Shown here in pieces: positions 8,255-18,236 of a stretch of 64,000 nucleotides of DNA (position 1 is its first letter; the number at the start of each line of letters is the position of its first letter). The notes under the pieces were generated by a model. It was not told the DNA's origin and made no database searches. It saw nothing but the letters and a program-made list of their open reading frames with translations. A program made the translations under genes and the position numbers. The DNA is taken from positions 248,001-312,000 of the forward strand of contig JAEEIU010000012.1 in the NCBI GenBank assembly GCA_016281495.1, given 5' to 3'. This DNA comes from Treponema sp. Its GTDB lineage: Bacteria; Spirochaetota; Spirochaetia; Treponematales; Treponemataceae.

Positions 8255-10099
8255 TTATTCAACTGTAACTGACTTTGCAAGATTACGGGGTTTATCCGGG
8301 TCAATGCCGCGCTGAACAGAACAGTAATAGGCGAAAAGCTGGGCCGGAATTATGGCAAGCAGGGCACCAAAGGCATCTTCTGTTGCCGGAATGCGGAATA
8401 TTTCCTTGGCGCATTTTTCAAATTCATTTCCCTGTGCGCTTGTTATCACATAAGTTGAACATCCGCGTGTAAGAACTTCCTCCAGATTGCTGGCAACCTT
8501 TTCGTAGAGTGCGGGTTCCGTGGCAATTCCCACAACAAGGGTGGTTCCGTCAACAAGGGCTATCGGACCATGCTTCAACTCTCCGGCCGCAAATGCCTCG
8601 CTGTGCATGTAACTGACTTCCTTGAGCTTAAGGGCACATTCCAGACTGGTTGCGCTGTCGGAAAGACGGCCAATGTAGAAGACCTTTTCCTTGTTGAAGT
8701 TGCGGGAAACGAATTTCTGTATTTCCCCCTGATTGTCCAGAATCTGCTGAACCTTTTGAGGAATTGCTGAAAGCTCCTCAAGCAGGCGGCGGTACTCTCC
8801 GTCATCCAAAAGCCCCCTTGCCCTGGCGCTTTTTAAAGCCAGCATAAAGAGGCACATGAGCTGGGTTGTATATGCTTTTGTTGAGGCAACGGCTATCTCC
8901 GGACCTGCGGCGGTATAAATCACGTCATCGGCTTCCCGGCTTGCAGTTGAACCCACCGAATTTGTAATGGCAATCACCCTGAGTCCCTGGGATTTGGCTA
9001 GGCGCAAGGCTTCAAGGGTATCGGCTGTTTCTCCAGACTGGCTTATTACGATAAAGATGTCATCCTTGTTGAGTATGGGGTTACGGTAGCGGAATTCCGA
9101 GGCGACATCCACAACCACAGGGATGCGGGCGTATTTTTCAAACACGTAGCGGGCAACCACACCGGCATGATAGGCAGTACCGCAGGCAGTAATCACTATG
9201 CGTCTGGCATTCTTCCAGTCCTGATCGGTAAGCTTAAGCTCTTCAAACTGAACGTCAAGCGGCTTTCCGTTTGATTCAATCACGTGCGGGCGGAAGGTAT
9301 CTGTAAGTGCCTTGGGCTGCTCGTAGATTTCCTTTATCATAAAGTGGGCATATCCGCCTTTTTCTGCGCTGGACATGTCCCATTCAACATGATATGGCTC
9401 CTTTATGACCTTGTTGCCGTCCTCGTCAAACAAATCAACATGGTCTGCATAGATGACGGCCACCTGCTTCTGGTCAAGGAAGTAAACCTCACGCGTGTGC
9501 TCAAGAACTGCCGGAACATCGCTTGCAATAAAGTTTTCTCCCTCTCCAAGACCTACGATAAGGGGGCTTTCCTTTCTGGCGGCTATGATTCTGTCGGGAT
9601 AGTCTTTGCAGAGTACTCCCAGGGCATAGCTTCCTTCAATTCTGTGCAGGGCATTCAAGACGGATTCAAAAATGTCACCGCTCTGCTCGTAAAAATAGTT
9701 GATCAGGTGGGCCACAACCTCTGTGTCAGTCTGGCTCCTGAAGACAACACCCTGTTCCTGCAGCCATGCCTTTAGCTTTACGTAGTTTTCTATGATTCCG
9801 TTATGAACGATTGCTATTGTTCCGCTTACGTTTGTATGGGGATGGGCGTTGACATCGCTCGGTTCACCGTGAGTCGCCCATCTGGTGTGTCCGATTCCCA
9901 TGCTTCCGCGGATGATGTGAGTAACAAGATGCTCCTCAAGGACTTTCAGGGCACCCTTGACCTTTTCCACAACTATGTCCTGGCCGTCAAAAACAGCAAT
10001 ACCCGCGCTGTCATATCCGCGATATTCAAGCTTCTTTAACGCATTGACCAAAATCGGTGTGGCATTTTTTTCGCCAACATAACCAACTATTCCACACAT
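8255..10099 (-). CDS. glmS: Glutamine-fructose-6-phosphate aminotransferase (isomerising)
   Basis: Begins MCGIVGYVGEKN with the N-terminal Cys nucleophile of a class II glutaminase. Two SIS domains follow (VITACGTAYHAGVV; ISQSGETADTLEALR) and the conserved end DKPRNLAKSVTVE. It makes glucosamine-6-phosphate for peptidoglycan. The start is placed at the ATG at 10099 because Cys must be residue 2 and GGAG lies 6 bases upstream. I see no glmS ribozyme in the 41 bases before it. It heads the glmS-glnA-regulator run. Confidence 0.96.
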   Translation of the reverse strand: MCGIVGYVGEKNATPILVNALKKLEYRGYDSAGIAVFDGQDIVVEKVKGALKVLEEHLVTHIIRGSMGIGHTRWATHGEPSDVNAHPHTNVSGTIAIVHNGIIENYVKLKAWLQEQGVVFRSQTDTEVVAHLINYFYEQSGDIFESVLNALHRIEGSYALGVLCKDYPDRIIAARKESPLIVGLGEGENFIASDVPAVLEHTREVYFLDQKQVAVIYADHVDLFDEDGNKVIKEPYHVEWDMSSAEKGGYAHFMIKEIYEQPKALTDTFRPHVIESNGKPLDVQFEELKLTDQDWKNARRIVITACGTAYHAGVVARYVFEKYARIPVVVDVASEFRYRNPILNKDDIFIVISQSGETADTLEALRLAKSQGLRVIAITNSVGSTASREADDVIYTAAGPEIAVASTKAYTTQLMCLFMLALKSARARGLLDDGEYRRLLEELSAIPQKVQQILDNQGEIQKFVSRNFNKEKVFYIGRLSDSATSLECALKLKEVSYMHSEAFAAGELKHGPIALVDGTTLVVGIATEPALYEKVASNLEEVLTRGCSTYVITSAQGNEFEKCAKEIFRIPATEDAFGALLAIIPAQLFAYYCSVQRGIDPDKPRNLAKSVTVE

Positions 10100-10140
10100 A
10101 AAAATCTCCAAATTATATTCTTGCTATAAATATATATAAA

Positions 10141-11037
10141 TTACACGATGGAAGAAAGAATATCAATAACCCCCGCATCGTAAAATTTCTTCTTTTTGCG
10201 CAGATCATCGATGGCTTTTTTAGGGCTCAGCTTGTGGTGATAGGTTCGCTCGGAAATCAAGGATGAATAACTTTCGGTAACATGGATAATCTTGGCCAAA
10301 AGCGGTATGTCCTTGCTTGTAAGGGATTCCGGGTAGCCCGATCCGTCCTCGTTTTCGTGGTGGAACATGCATGCCTGGGCAAACACCGCCTGAATGTCTT
10401 CCGCACACGAAGGCAAATAATCCGGAAACTGCATGACATGGCGGGTCAAATTCTTCTTTTCCCTGGCACTAAGGATTTCCACCCTAAAAAGATCCGCATC
10501 CAGATCCAAAAATCCCGCATCATAGACCAGGCCTGCCAAAAGGTAAATAATCGCCTGCTCTTTTGGGACCTCCAGCGCAACGGAAATCCTGTAGGTCAGC
10601 GCGGCAACAACCACAGAATTGTGCCGTCTGTGGGTATGTCTGTCTATCGTTTTCCCCAGAATCACACAATCGTCAATCAGCTTGTCCCATTCAGTTGCAT
10701 CCGAAAGCAAATGGGCCTCATCAATGTATTTTTCCAGTTGAATGTAGTATTTCCTGAACGAGCGGTTGTAAAGCATCCTGCGGATAACGGTAAACGCTAT
10801 TACAGCCAGAATCACGACATTCAGCGCAATAATCACAAGCCGAATCAAGCGCATCAAATTCTGACCGCCATCATCCTGAGCCGCAAACAGGTCCTTTATG
10901 GAAATAATTGAGTCACCCACACCATGGGCAAAGTTTTCAAGAGAATCATCCCCCTGCCCTTCCTGGGCCACCAGCATAAAGGGAAAAGCAAACAGAGTAA
11001 ACAGAAAATAAAGCTTCTTTTTGACGTCGGAAATCAT
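10141..11037 (-). CDS. Membrane-anchored degenerate HD-GYP domain protein
   Basis: A signal-like segment (9-24) and a second transmembrane helix (about 65-87) precede a C-terminal HD-GYP fold. The motif HHENEDGSGYP and the following ARI-like KIIHVTESY segment are kept, but the defining HD reads YD (LLAGLVYDAGFLD), losing the metal-binding His, and the usual DIGK Lys is absent. HD-GYP proteins hydrolyse cyclic-di-GMP; this one may only bind it or may be inactive. A 41-base gap separates it from glmS, so a shared transcript is possible. Confidence 0.75.
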   Translation of the reverse strand: MISDVKKKLYFLFTLFAFPFMLVAQEGQGDDSLENFAHGVGDSIISIKDLFAAQDDGGQNLMRLIRLVIIALNVVILAVIAFTVIRRMLYNRSFRKYYIQLEKYIDEAHLLSDATEWDKLIDDCVILGKTIDRHTHRRHNSVVVAALTYRISVALEVPKEQAIIYLLAGLVYDAGFLDLDADLFRVEILSAREKKNLTRHVMQFPDYLPSCAEDIQAVFAQACMFHHENEDGSGYPESLTSKDIPLLAKIIHVTESYSSLISERTYHHKLSPKKAIDDLRKKKKFYDAGVIDILSSIV

Positions 11038-11070
11038 TCAAGTTGATTTTATCACGTCAGCGAGGGGAAT

Positions 11071-11793
11071 TCAATTGGTGTTATGTGATGCCAATCCTGC
11101 CGCCTTATCAAATATTTTTTCCATGTATTGGGCTTCTCCTTCGCTTAGGGCTGCACGGGACAAAATGTCACGCCAGAATTTTTCCATCTCGGGGCGTCCT
11201 GTAACAGAAAAAAAACCGATGCGCTTAAGGTCATCGCCGATTTTTGTCACTGTCTTGTCCAGACGTTCAAGTGTAATGGGTGTGGAACCTGCACTCCTCT
11301 TCTTTTCCTGCCTGAACAAATGATAGCACATTATCTGAACCGCATGGCTCAAGTTAAGGCTTGCAAAACTGTCGCTGGAAGGTATCGTTATTCCGTCGGT
11401 ACATTCATCAATTTCACCGTCGGTTAGTCCGGTCCTTTCGTTTCCAAATACCAGGGCAACTTTTCCGCCTGCATCCGTCACGTCACTTGCCCTCTGAGCA
11501 TATTCCTCTGGCAAAAGAAGCTTGCCCCGTTTTTTACCGCGTCGGCGTGTTGTTCCTGCCACGGTCGTACAGTCAGCGGTTGCCTGTGTAATTGAATCAA
11601 AAAACTGTGCATTATCCCAGATGGGGAAAGAATGAATTGCAAGGATCCTTACCCTTTCGTCGTCGTAATCCTCGCGCTTTCCTACAATGCGGAGTGTTGA
11701 AATATCATTGTTTGCCATTGCCCTGCACACAGCACCGATATTCCGGCTTTCTTCAGGACGGCATAAAACTATTACAATTTGACTCAGATTCAT
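11071..11793 (-). CDS. SpoU-family RNA 2'-O-methyltransferase, TrmJ-like
   Basis: The N-terminus IVIVLCRPEESRNIGAVCRAM and the C-terminal knot motifs VALVFGNERTGLTDGE and IPSSDSFASLNLSHAVQI are the three SPOUT signatures of the TrmH/TrmJ group. TrmJ methylates the ribose at tRNA position 32 using SAM. At 240 residues it matches TrmJ. rRNA targets cannot be excluded from sequence. Confidence 0.88.
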   Translation of the reverse strand: MNLSQIVIVLCRPEESRNIGAVCRAMANNDISTLRIVGKREDYDDERVRILAIHSFPIWDNAQFFDSITQATADCTTVAGTTRRRGKKRGKLLLPEEYAQRASDVTDAGGKVALVFGNERTGLTDGEIDECTDGITIPSSDSFASLNLSHAVQIMCYHLFRQEKKRSAGSTPITLERLDKTVTKIGDDLKRIGFFSVTGRPEMEKFWRDILSRAALSEGEAQYMEKIFDKAAGLASHNTN

Positions 11794-11838
11794 GGTTCAA
11801 CTATACCTTTTTTTGTGTTTTTAGGCTACAATACCCGC

Positions 11839-12516
11839 ATGCAGGATTTTGTTTTTAAGGATAAAAAGGCCCTCATCATCGGGGGTACAGGAAGCATAGG
11901 CCTTTCGCTTGCCGTTCAACTGAATGAGCTTGGTTCATCTGTCACCGTGACAGGCCGTAATCCGCCGCGTAAAATGACTAATAAGCTGAATTTCATTCAA
12001 CTTGATTTTGAAAAGGACGGTATTGAGTGTCTTGAAAAGGAACCCCTGCTTTCCGCACTGTCTGAATGTGACATCCTGTCTGTCACCTATGGGCCCTTTG
12101 TTCAAAAAGCGTTGCACCAGACATCAAGCGCCGAATGGAAAAAACTTGTCCTGCACGACCTTGCGCTTCCCGGACTTGCATTAAGCCTTGCACTTCCCGG
12201 AATGATGGAACGCAACTTTGGTCGAATCCTTTTCTTTGGTGGAACACGCACCGACCAGATCCGTTCATATAAAACAAATGCCGTCTATGCAGCAGCAAAG
12301 ACAGCACTCGATGTAATAGTAAAATCAACGGCCGAGCATTATGCCCAGTACGGTATCACTTGCAACGCAATATGTCCCGGTTTTACAAGAAACGCACCGT
12401 CACCGGAATATCTCATGCCAGAAAGTGAAATAACAAACAAGGCCGTCGGACTCTTTTTGTCTCAGGAATCAAACGGCCAGATTATAAGGGTTGATAAAGG
12501 CTGGGAACCGAACTAA
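11839..12516 (+). CDS. Short-chain dehydrogenase/reductase
   Basis: A Rossmann nucleotide-binding motif GGTGSIG (residues 15-21) and the YxxxK catalytic pair (Tyr-150, Lys-154) identify an SDR of 225 residues. A segment CNAICPGF after the active site is typical. Substrate unknown. The start at 11839 is chosen because the sequence upstream in frame is not protein-like; no good ribosome site is present, and a TACAAT -10-like box 8 bases upstream may give a very short leader. Confidence 0.8.
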   Translation: MQDFVFKDKKALIIGGTGSIGLSLAVQLNELGSSVTVTGRNPPRKMTNKLNFIQLDFEKDGIECLEKEPLLSALSECDILSVTYGPFVQKALHQTSSAEWKKLVLHDLALPGLALSLALPGMMERNFGRILFFGGTRTDQIRSYKTNAVYAAAKTALDVIVKSTAEHYAQYGITCNAICPGFTRNAPSPEYLMPESEITNKAVGLFLSQESNGQIIRVDKGWEPN

Positions 12517-12537
12517 GGATACAGTTCAGGGATCAGA

Positions 12538-13707
12538 TTATTTTCTGTGCTCATCCACAAACTGAGCGATTCTGTCCAGCGCGATTCTGATCTTTTCTAT
12601 TGAAGTTGCATAACAGCACCTGATATGGCCTGCACCCGCATCTCCAAAGGCTGTACCCGGAACAACCGCAACATTGTGCTTCTTGAACAATTCGGTGGCA
12701 AAATCTTCCGCACTAAGGCCTGTGGAACTGATGTCAGGGAACATGTAGAAAGCGCCCGTCGGCTCAGGAACAGTTAGTCCCATGTCCAGGAATGCCTTGT
12801 ACATGAGGTTGCGCCTCTGCTGATACGAAATCCTCATCTTTTCAACTTCATTCCATCCGTTCTTGAGGCCTTCCAATGCTGCATACTGGCTCATTATAGG
12901 GGCACAGATTGTATTGTACTGATGCAGTTTTACGATTTGAGCCATCAGGTCTTCGGGGGCGGCAATCCAACCGATTCTCCATCCGGTCATGGCAAAACTC
13001 TTGCTGAAACCGTTCAATATGATTGTGTAATCCTTCATGTCGGGGAATGAACCGATTGAAGTGTGCTTGTTGTCGTCGTAAACCAGCTCACAGTAGATTT
13101 CGTCGGCAATGCACCAGATCTGATTCTTCTTTGCAATCTCGGCGATTTTCTGTAGCTCGCTTTTTGGTATCATGGTTCCGGTCGGGTTTGAAGGAGAACA
13201 AAACATGATGGCCTTGGTCTTTGGCGTCAAAAGGCTCTGGAACTGTTCGGCGGTGGGATAAAATCCGTTTACGCTCGTGTCCAGCCTTACGATTTTTGCT
13301 CCGGTCAAATGTGCAAGCGGAACATAGTTTACGTAGCACGGCTCGCAGACAATAAGCTCGTCACCCGGATTCAATATTGCACGCAGTACGGCATCCACAC
13401 CCTCGGAAGCTCCCACGGTAATGAGGATTTCCTTGGCGGGATTGTAGTACATGCCCTGTCCTTCCATGTATTTTGCAATTTCCTCACGAAGCTCCAAAAG
13501 TCCCCAGTTGCTGGTATAGCTTGTGTGTCCCTGTTCAAGATGATAGAACGCTTCTTCACGCATGAGCCATGGGGTCGGGAAATCAGGTTCACCTACAGAG
13601 AGGGAAATTACATCATCATGTCCGATGAGCATTTCAAAAAATTTACGGATTCCACTTGGAGGTGTCTCCAGCATGGAACGGCTGAATCTATCTTCTCGAG
13701 TATTCAT
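12538..13707 (-). CDS. Class I/II pyridoxal-phosphate aminotransferase
   Basis: A 389-residue fold-type I aminotransferase. Visible are ISLSVGEPDFPTP, SPSNPTGT, the ADEIYCELVY segment and the PLP lysine in SFSKSF-like NGFSKSFAMTGWRIG (Lys-236). It resembles aspartate/aromatic aminotransferases; the exact amino acid is not clear. Its ATG overlaps the stop codon of the Lrp-family gene by one base, so the regulator and enzyme form one operon and the substrate is probably the regulator's effector. Confidence 0.9.
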   Translation of the reverse strand: MNTREDRFSRSMLETPPSGIRKFFEMLIGHDDVISLSVGEPDFPTPWLMREEAFYHLEQGHTSYTSNWGLLELREEIAKYMEGQGMYYNPAKEILITVGASEGVDAVLRAILNPGDELIVCEPCYVNYVPLAHLTGAKIVRLDTSVNGFYPTAEQFQSLLTPKTKAIMFCSPSNPTGTMIPKSELQKIAEIAKKNQIWCIADEIYCELVYDDNKHTSIGSFPDMKDYTIILNGFSKSFAMTGWRIGWIAAPEDLMAQIVKLHQYNTICAPIMSQYAALEGLKNGWNEVEKMRISYQQRRNLMYKAFLDMGLTVPEPTGAFYMFPDISSTGLSAEDFATELFKKHNVAVVPGTAFGDAGAGHIRCCYATSIEKIRIALDRIAQFVDEHRK

Positions 13708-14201
13708 TAGGCAATTACTCCTTGGCGGCGGTCAGTTGATTTTTCAACATAGATGATGTCGTTTTCCTTGTATGTCTTTAACAGGAAATGTGTCTTGGTT
13801 GAACGTACTCCGGCGAGTGTGGAAAGCTTGCGTGCAACAAACAGTGCCACATCCTGCAGGGTTTCTCCTTCGATTACAACCTTAAGGTCATAGCCTCCGC
13901 TCATAAGATACAGCGACTTGACCTGCGGGAAACGGTAGATGCGGTCTGCGATTCCGTCAAAGCCATGTTCACGCTCAGGGGCAACTTGAATTTCTATTTC
14001 CGCACGGACCTTTGCCTTTGTGTTGATGTCCTTTTCCGGATTGATGATGGCCGCATACTTCATGATTACCCCATCATTTTCCAGCTGCTGAATGATTGAT
14101 TTAACTTCGTCCACAGACTTTTTTGTCATGGCAGAAATGTCTTCCACAGAAAGACGGGCATTATCCCGCAACAGATTCAAGATTTCCTCTGAGCTGTCCA
14201 T
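13707..14201 (-). CDS. Lrp/AsnC-family transcriptional regulator
   Basis: An N-terminal winged helix (ILNLLRDNARLSVEDISAMT) is followed by a RAM effector domain (VKSLYLMSGGYDLKVVIEG). 164 residues is the normal size. These proteins sense amino acids and regulate their metabolism. It precedes and overlaps the aminotransferase gene, which it likely controls. Confidence 0.9.
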   Translation of the reverse strand: MDSSEEILNLLRDNARLSVEDISAMTKKSVDEVKSIIQQLENDGVIMKYAAIINPEKDINTKAKVRAEIEIQVAPEREHGFDGIADRIYRFPQVKSLYLMSGGYDLKVVIEGETLQDVALFVARKLSTLAGVRSTKTHFLLKTYKENDIIYVEKSTDRRQGVIA

Positions 14202-14243
14202 AAAAATACCTCAATATAAAATACTTAAAAAAACACTGAATAT

Positions 14244-14322
14244 GTCATTGCCGGACATGATCCGGCAATCTATATATATGTATTACTGCATTATAGATTA
14301 TCGGGTCACGCCCGATAATGAC
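14244..14322. repeat. REPIN-like paired palindromes, copy 1
   Basis: Two palindromes face each other. The first is GTC + ATTGCCGGA-catga-TCCGGCAAT + CT (14244-14271). The second is AG + ATTATCGGG-tcacg-CCCGATAAT + GAC (to 14322). Each has 9-bp arms and a 5-base loop, and the outer GTCATT/AATGAC ends pair. The architecture recurs at 33294 and 33482, with a single half at 19688. Confidence 0.85.
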
Positions 14323-14338
14323 ATTGTCCAGCAATTTC

Positions 14339-14959
14339 TTAGACTATTACACCCTTGGTAGAAGGAATGGTTCCCTTACGGCGTGGGTCGATTTCCACAG
14401 CAGAACTGATTGCACGAGATGCCGCCTTGAACAAACCTTCCATCTTGTGGTGGTCTGACCTTCCGCGTATCGTGTCCAGGTGAAGGTTGCATTTTGCTCC
14501 GGAAACGAATCCCTGCCAGAAATCCTCAAAGCAGTCCGTCTGGAAACTTGCCTGTTCCCCGTCCTGTCCGATTGAAACAAGCGGAATGCCAGTAAGCTTT
14601 GCATCGCACACCAGAAATGAGCGGCCACCAAAATCAACGCTGGCCTGCAAAAGGCTTTCGTCCATCGGATAAATGAAACATCCGGCACGACGAATGCCCG
14701 CACAGTCACCCAATGCCTTGGCAAAACACATGCCCAAAGAGATTCCGGTGTCTTCTATTAGATGGTGCTGATCCACTTCAAGATCACCCTTCAGCTCGCC
14801 CTTCAAGTCGAACAAACCGTGCTTGCAGAACGCCTGAAGCATGTGGTCAAAGAAACCGATTGGATTCTTGACATCACAGTTACCGCTGCCGTCAAGATTC
14901 AGCGTAAGAGTAATCTGTGTTTCCTTTGTGTTGCGTTCAACTGTCGCTATCCTGTCCAT
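14339..14959 (-). CDS. hisB: Imidazoleglycerol-phosphate dehydratase
   Basis: Contains the paired metal-site motifs GFFDHMLQAFCKHG and DQHHLIEDTGISLG in the first half and RSDHHKMEGLFKAASRA in the second. It catalyses the dehydration step of histidine synthesis. The 206-residue length is that of the single-function enzyme, without the HisB phosphatase domain of enterobacteria. It lies 19 bases after hisG and ends in VIV near the REPIN repeat. Confidence 0.95.
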   Translation of the reverse strand: MDRIATVERNTKETQITLTLNLDGSGNCDVKNPIGFFDHMLQAFCKHGLFDLKGELKGDLEVDQHHLIEDTGISLGMCFAKALGDCAGIRRAGCFIYPMDESLLQASVDFGGRSFLVCDAKLTGIPLVSIGQDGEQASFQTDCFEDFWQGFVSGAKCNLHLDTIRGRSDHHKMEGLFKAASRAISSAVEIDPRRKGTIPSTKGVIV

Positions 14960-14978
14960 GATTCATTCCTCGATTTTT

Positions 14979-15851
14979 TCAAATCATCACTTTGCGGAGT
15001 TCATATTCAACAATATCCGTGGCACCCAAAGACTGGAGCTTGGGAAGCAGGGTCGGAACATCGCTCTTTTTTACCGCTATCTTTATGGCATAACCGTTTC
15101 CACCAAACAGCGGACTGACTGTAGGACTGCGCATGGAAGGCAATCCCTTTACCAGTGACTCGAATTTATCTTCGGCAACATTCATCTCCAGCATCACACG
15201 GTTTCTTGCATCCAGTACAGTCTGGAACAGCATCTTGAGTTCCATTATCTTCTGTTTTTTTGCAGGATTAGCCATGGCCTCCTTGCTTGCGTACATCCTT
15301 GTGGAAGATTCCATCAGGGTATCCACAATCTTGAGGTGGTTGGCGCGCAATGATGAACCTGTGCTTGTGTTGTCTATCAGAATCTGGGCAATGCTGTCCT
15401 TGTTGTCCTGAACGAATCCTTCGCTTGTACCCCATGTGCGGAAAAGTGTTCCCTGTATTTTCTTTTCCTGAACCCACTTGGCGCTCAAAGTCTGATACTC
15501 GGTAGCAATCGTCACGGGCTTTTTTAACAGGGCATCGTAATCAACCGTATCAGGAATGGCGGCAACAATGCGCACCGGATCAAAGCCCAGATCCATGATT
15601 TCTTCCACCTGATCCTGGACGCCGTTTTCGTAAACCCAGTCCTTTCCTGAAAAACCAAGGTCTGCACGTCCGTTAGCAAGCAGGTTACTGACAATCTGAG
15701 GCTTTACCACCTGAAACGCCAGGTCCTCCTGATTTGTAATCGGGAAATATGTCCTGTCGGGCAGATAAATTGAAATGCCCACATCGCTCAAAAGTTCATA
15801 AACTGACTCATAAATCCGGCCCTTAGCCAGCAAAATCTTAAGTTCTTCCAT
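14979..15851 (-). CDS. hisG: ATP phosphoribosyltransferase, long form
   Basis: Residues 1-210 carry the catalytic domains (KILLAKGRIYESVYELL, ADLGFSGKDWV, and the PRPP loop IDNTSTGSSLRANHLK). Residues about 215-290 form the C-terminal ACT-like regulatory domain (SPTVSPLFGGNGYAIKIAV) that binds histidine, so this is the hexameric HisG-L type that needs no HisZ. It starts the hisG-hisB pair. The other his genes are not here. The ribosome site before the ATG is weak. Confidence 0.94.
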   Translation of the reverse strand: MEELKILLAKGRIYESVYELLSDVGISIYLPDRTYFPITNQEDLAFQVVKPQIVSNLLANGRADLGFSGKDWVYENGVQDQVEEIMDLGFDPVRIVAAIPDTVDYDALLKKPVTIATEYQTLSAKWVQEKKIQGTLFRTWGTSEGFVQDNKDSIAQILIDNTSTGSSLRANHLKIVDTLMESSTRMYASKEAMANPAKKQKIMELKMLFQTVLDARNRVMLEMNVAEDKFESLVKGLPSMRSPTVSPLFGGNGYAIKIAVKKSDVPTLLPKLQSLGATDIVEYELRKVMI

Positions 15852-15983
15852 AATATGTAATCATACAGGAAAAAAGCATGTTCTTCAATCACCTTGAGGA
15901 AATCAAGAGTTCCACTGTGGAAGTAGACAGAATTTTCCTGAAGAAAACTTTGCCTTTATTTTTCCCTAATGGCTATTCTTTTC

Positions 15984-16011
15984 TTGTATCTTTTCAAAAA
16001 TGTGGTATAAT
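15984..16011 (+). promoter_or_regulatory. Promoter of the 16075 chemoreceptor
   Basis: TATAAT at 16006-16011 with an extended -10 TGG before it, and TTGTAT at 15984 with a 16-base spacer. Predicted leader about 57 bases. The preceding stretch back to 15852 holds the hisG upstream region and the short palindrome TTCCACTGTGGAA but no gene that I can support. Confidence 0.6.
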
Positions 16012-16074
16012 TACTATATATATGGAGAGTTTTTAAACTGGCTTAAGAATTTTTACATCTAGGAAAAGGTTATT

Positions 16075-18183
16075 ATGGCGAAAAAGGGAAAAATTAGATT
16101 TACTCTGGCAGTCAAACTCTTGACTCTGTTTTTGACGGTATTTATTGTAGCTAACATCGTTTATGCCATTGTGGTCGATTTGAGAGCCACCGAAGGTATG
16201 AAGGAAGGTGTTCACGCCCAAATGGAATCCATTTCATCTGACATCGTCCACCAGATTCAGGCGATTAATGAAAAGCACTTTCAGACCCTGCATTCAATTG
16301 CTGAGCTTGCGATGATTAAGGACGAAAATGTATCGCTCAAGGACAAGCAGACGGAAATCGTAAAGGTTGTTTCCGCCATCAGCGACAACTGTATCGACAT
16401 GGCCTTTTATGATGCGGAGGGAAACGCCCTTCTTGCCGACGGAAGAATGATTAACTTTGCCAACCGTCCCTACTTCCAGGAGGCCTTTGCTGGAAAGGAT
16501 TTTGTTTCGGATCCAAAATTCAGTACGGTAACAAACAGCGTCCTGCAGCACTACAGCGTACCGGTTTACAACGAAAATAAAAAGGCTATCGGAACGGTAG
16601 TTATGGTCGTCGAGGGAAACACTATCCTCAGTACCATTGAAAAGATTGACTTGGGTGGCGGCATGCATCCTTCCGTGCTCAATTATGTTGAAAAGACTAC
16701 GATTGCAAACGTAAATGCCGGAACTGACGAAACTACAGAGGGTGAAAGCGGAGAGGAACTGGACGAAACCCAGGGACTTGGCCTCGTGCTTAACAACATC
16801 TTTGAGGGTAAGGAAGACGTTCAGGATTTTGTGGACCCCAACATCAAGGCCCACCTCATAGCCGCATATAAAAAGGTCCCGAACACCAACTGGACTGTTT
16901 TTGCCGTGGCCCCCTACGACATTTACTTTGCATCAGTTGACAGCTTGCAGAATCATCTTATAATCACCAATATCATAACAATACTCATTGCGGTCATCAT
17001 CATAGCCATTCTCGTTCAGCTTTTGATCAGGCCGCTCAAGACGGTAAAGAAGTCCATCGAAAAGATTGCAAGCGGAAACGCAGACCTTACCCAGCGCATC
17101 CCTGAGGCGACAAACGATGAGATCGGTGACGTGGTTAAGGGTTTCAACTCCTTTGTAGAAAAGCTGCAGGGCATAGTGACCAACCTTCAAAACTCAAAGA
17201 ACAGCCTTATCTCGGTTGACCATGACCTTCAGGCTAGAACCAAGGATACTTCAACTTCCATCGGAGAAATCATTTCCAATATCGATGGAGTGAACAGCCA
17301 GATTGCATCCCAGTCCGATTCAGTAAATGAAACTGCCGGCGCCGTTAACGAAATCAGCTCAAACATTGAGTCTCTTGAAAAGATGATTCAGTCCCAGGTA
17401 TCTTCCGTGTCACAGGCCTCTTCCTCTGTCGAGCAGATGATCGGCAACATCAATTCCGTAAACAGTTCTGTCGGTAAGATGATTACTTCGTTTACGACGC
17501 TTCAAAAGCATTCAAACGAAGGCTTTGACACCCAGAGCAAGGCTAACGAAAAAATCATGCGCATTGACGAGCAGTCCAAGATGCTTCAGGATGCAAACAC
17601 TGCCATTGCAAACATTGCGGAGCAGACGAACCTTCTTGCCATGAACGCCGCCATTGAAGCTGCCCATGCAGGTGAGGCCGGTAAAGGATTTGCGGTTGTC
17701 GCAGATGAGATCAGAAAGCTTTCGGAAACATCCACAAACCAGTCCAAGTCAATCGGCGCTGAGCTTCAGGTCATTCAGGAGACGATACGGGACGTTGTTG
17801 CGGTATCAAGCGACATCAACACGGCATTTTCCGCAATCAACAGCAGCATAACGGAGACAAGCCATATCATCGAGCAGATTAAGGCCGCAATGGAAGAGCA
17901 GCAGGTCGGTTCAAAGCAGATTATCGACGCCCTTCAGTCCATGAACGATTCCACTGCGGAAGTCCACACCGCCTCCGGTGAGATGACAGAGGGCAACAAG
18001 CACATTCTTGCAGAGATTCACAAGCTGCAGGATTCAACAGACAGCGTAAGGGACAGCATTGAAAAAATGCACAGCGGTGCCGTCAAGATTAATGAGACCG
18101 GTTCCCTGCTGTCTGATATTTCAGGTAAGATGGCAGACAACATCAGAAAGATTGGAACGGAAATAGACCTGTTCAAAATCTAG
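16075..18183 (+). CDS. Methyl-accepting chemotaxis protein with dCache-type sensor
   Basis: Transmembrane helices at about 12-35 and 300-322 enclose a 265-residue periplasmic region typical of double Cache sensors ([48 protein letters not shown]). HAMP follows ([19 protein letters not shown]), then the signalling coiled coil with [19 protein letters not shown]. An acidic Thr/Glu-rich insert ([18 protein letters not shown]) interrupts the sensor. dCache domains often bind amino acids or other small organics. Confidence 0.94.
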   Translation: MAKKGKIRFTLAVKLLTLFLTVFIVANIVYAIVVDLRATEGMKEGVHAQMESISSDIVHQIQAINEKHFQTLHSIAELAMIKDENVSLKDKQTEIVKVVSAISDNCIDMAFYDAEGNALLADGRMINFANRPYFQEAFAGKDFVSDPKFSTVTNSVLQHYSVPVYNENKKAIGTVVMVVEGNTILSTIEKIDLGGGMHPSVLNYVEKTTIANVNAGTDETTEGESGEELDETQGLGLVLNNIFEGKEDVQDFVDPNIKAHLIAAYKKVPNTNWTVFAVAPYDIYFASVDSLQNHLIITNIITILIAVIIIAILVQLLIRPLKTVKKSIEKIASGNADLTQRIPEATNDEIGDVVKGFNSFVEKLQGIVTNLQNSKNSLISVDHDLQARTKDTSTSIGEIISNIDGVNSQIASQSDSVNETAGAVNEISSNIESLEKMIQSQVSSVSQASSSVEQMIGNINSVNSSVGKMITSFTTLQKHSNEGFDTQSKANEKIMRIDEQSKMLQDANTAIANIAEQTNLLAMNAAIEAAHAGEAGKGFAVVADEIRKLSETSTNQSKSIGAELQVIQETIRDVVAVSSDINTAFSAINSSITETSHIIEQIKAAMEEQQVGSKQIIDALQSMNDSTAEVHTASGEMTEGNKHILAEIHKLQDSTDSVRDSIEKMHSGAVKINETGSLLSDISGKMADNIRKIGTEIDLFKI

Positions 18184-18236
18184 CTGATTGCTGCGCATCA
18201 ATAAAAAAACATCTCATTATTCGAAAAGGAGTTTTT

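Noticed and set aside
10100..10140. glmS ribozyme-riboswitch
   Set aside because: Only 41 bases separate glmS from the preceding gene, too few for the ribozyme.
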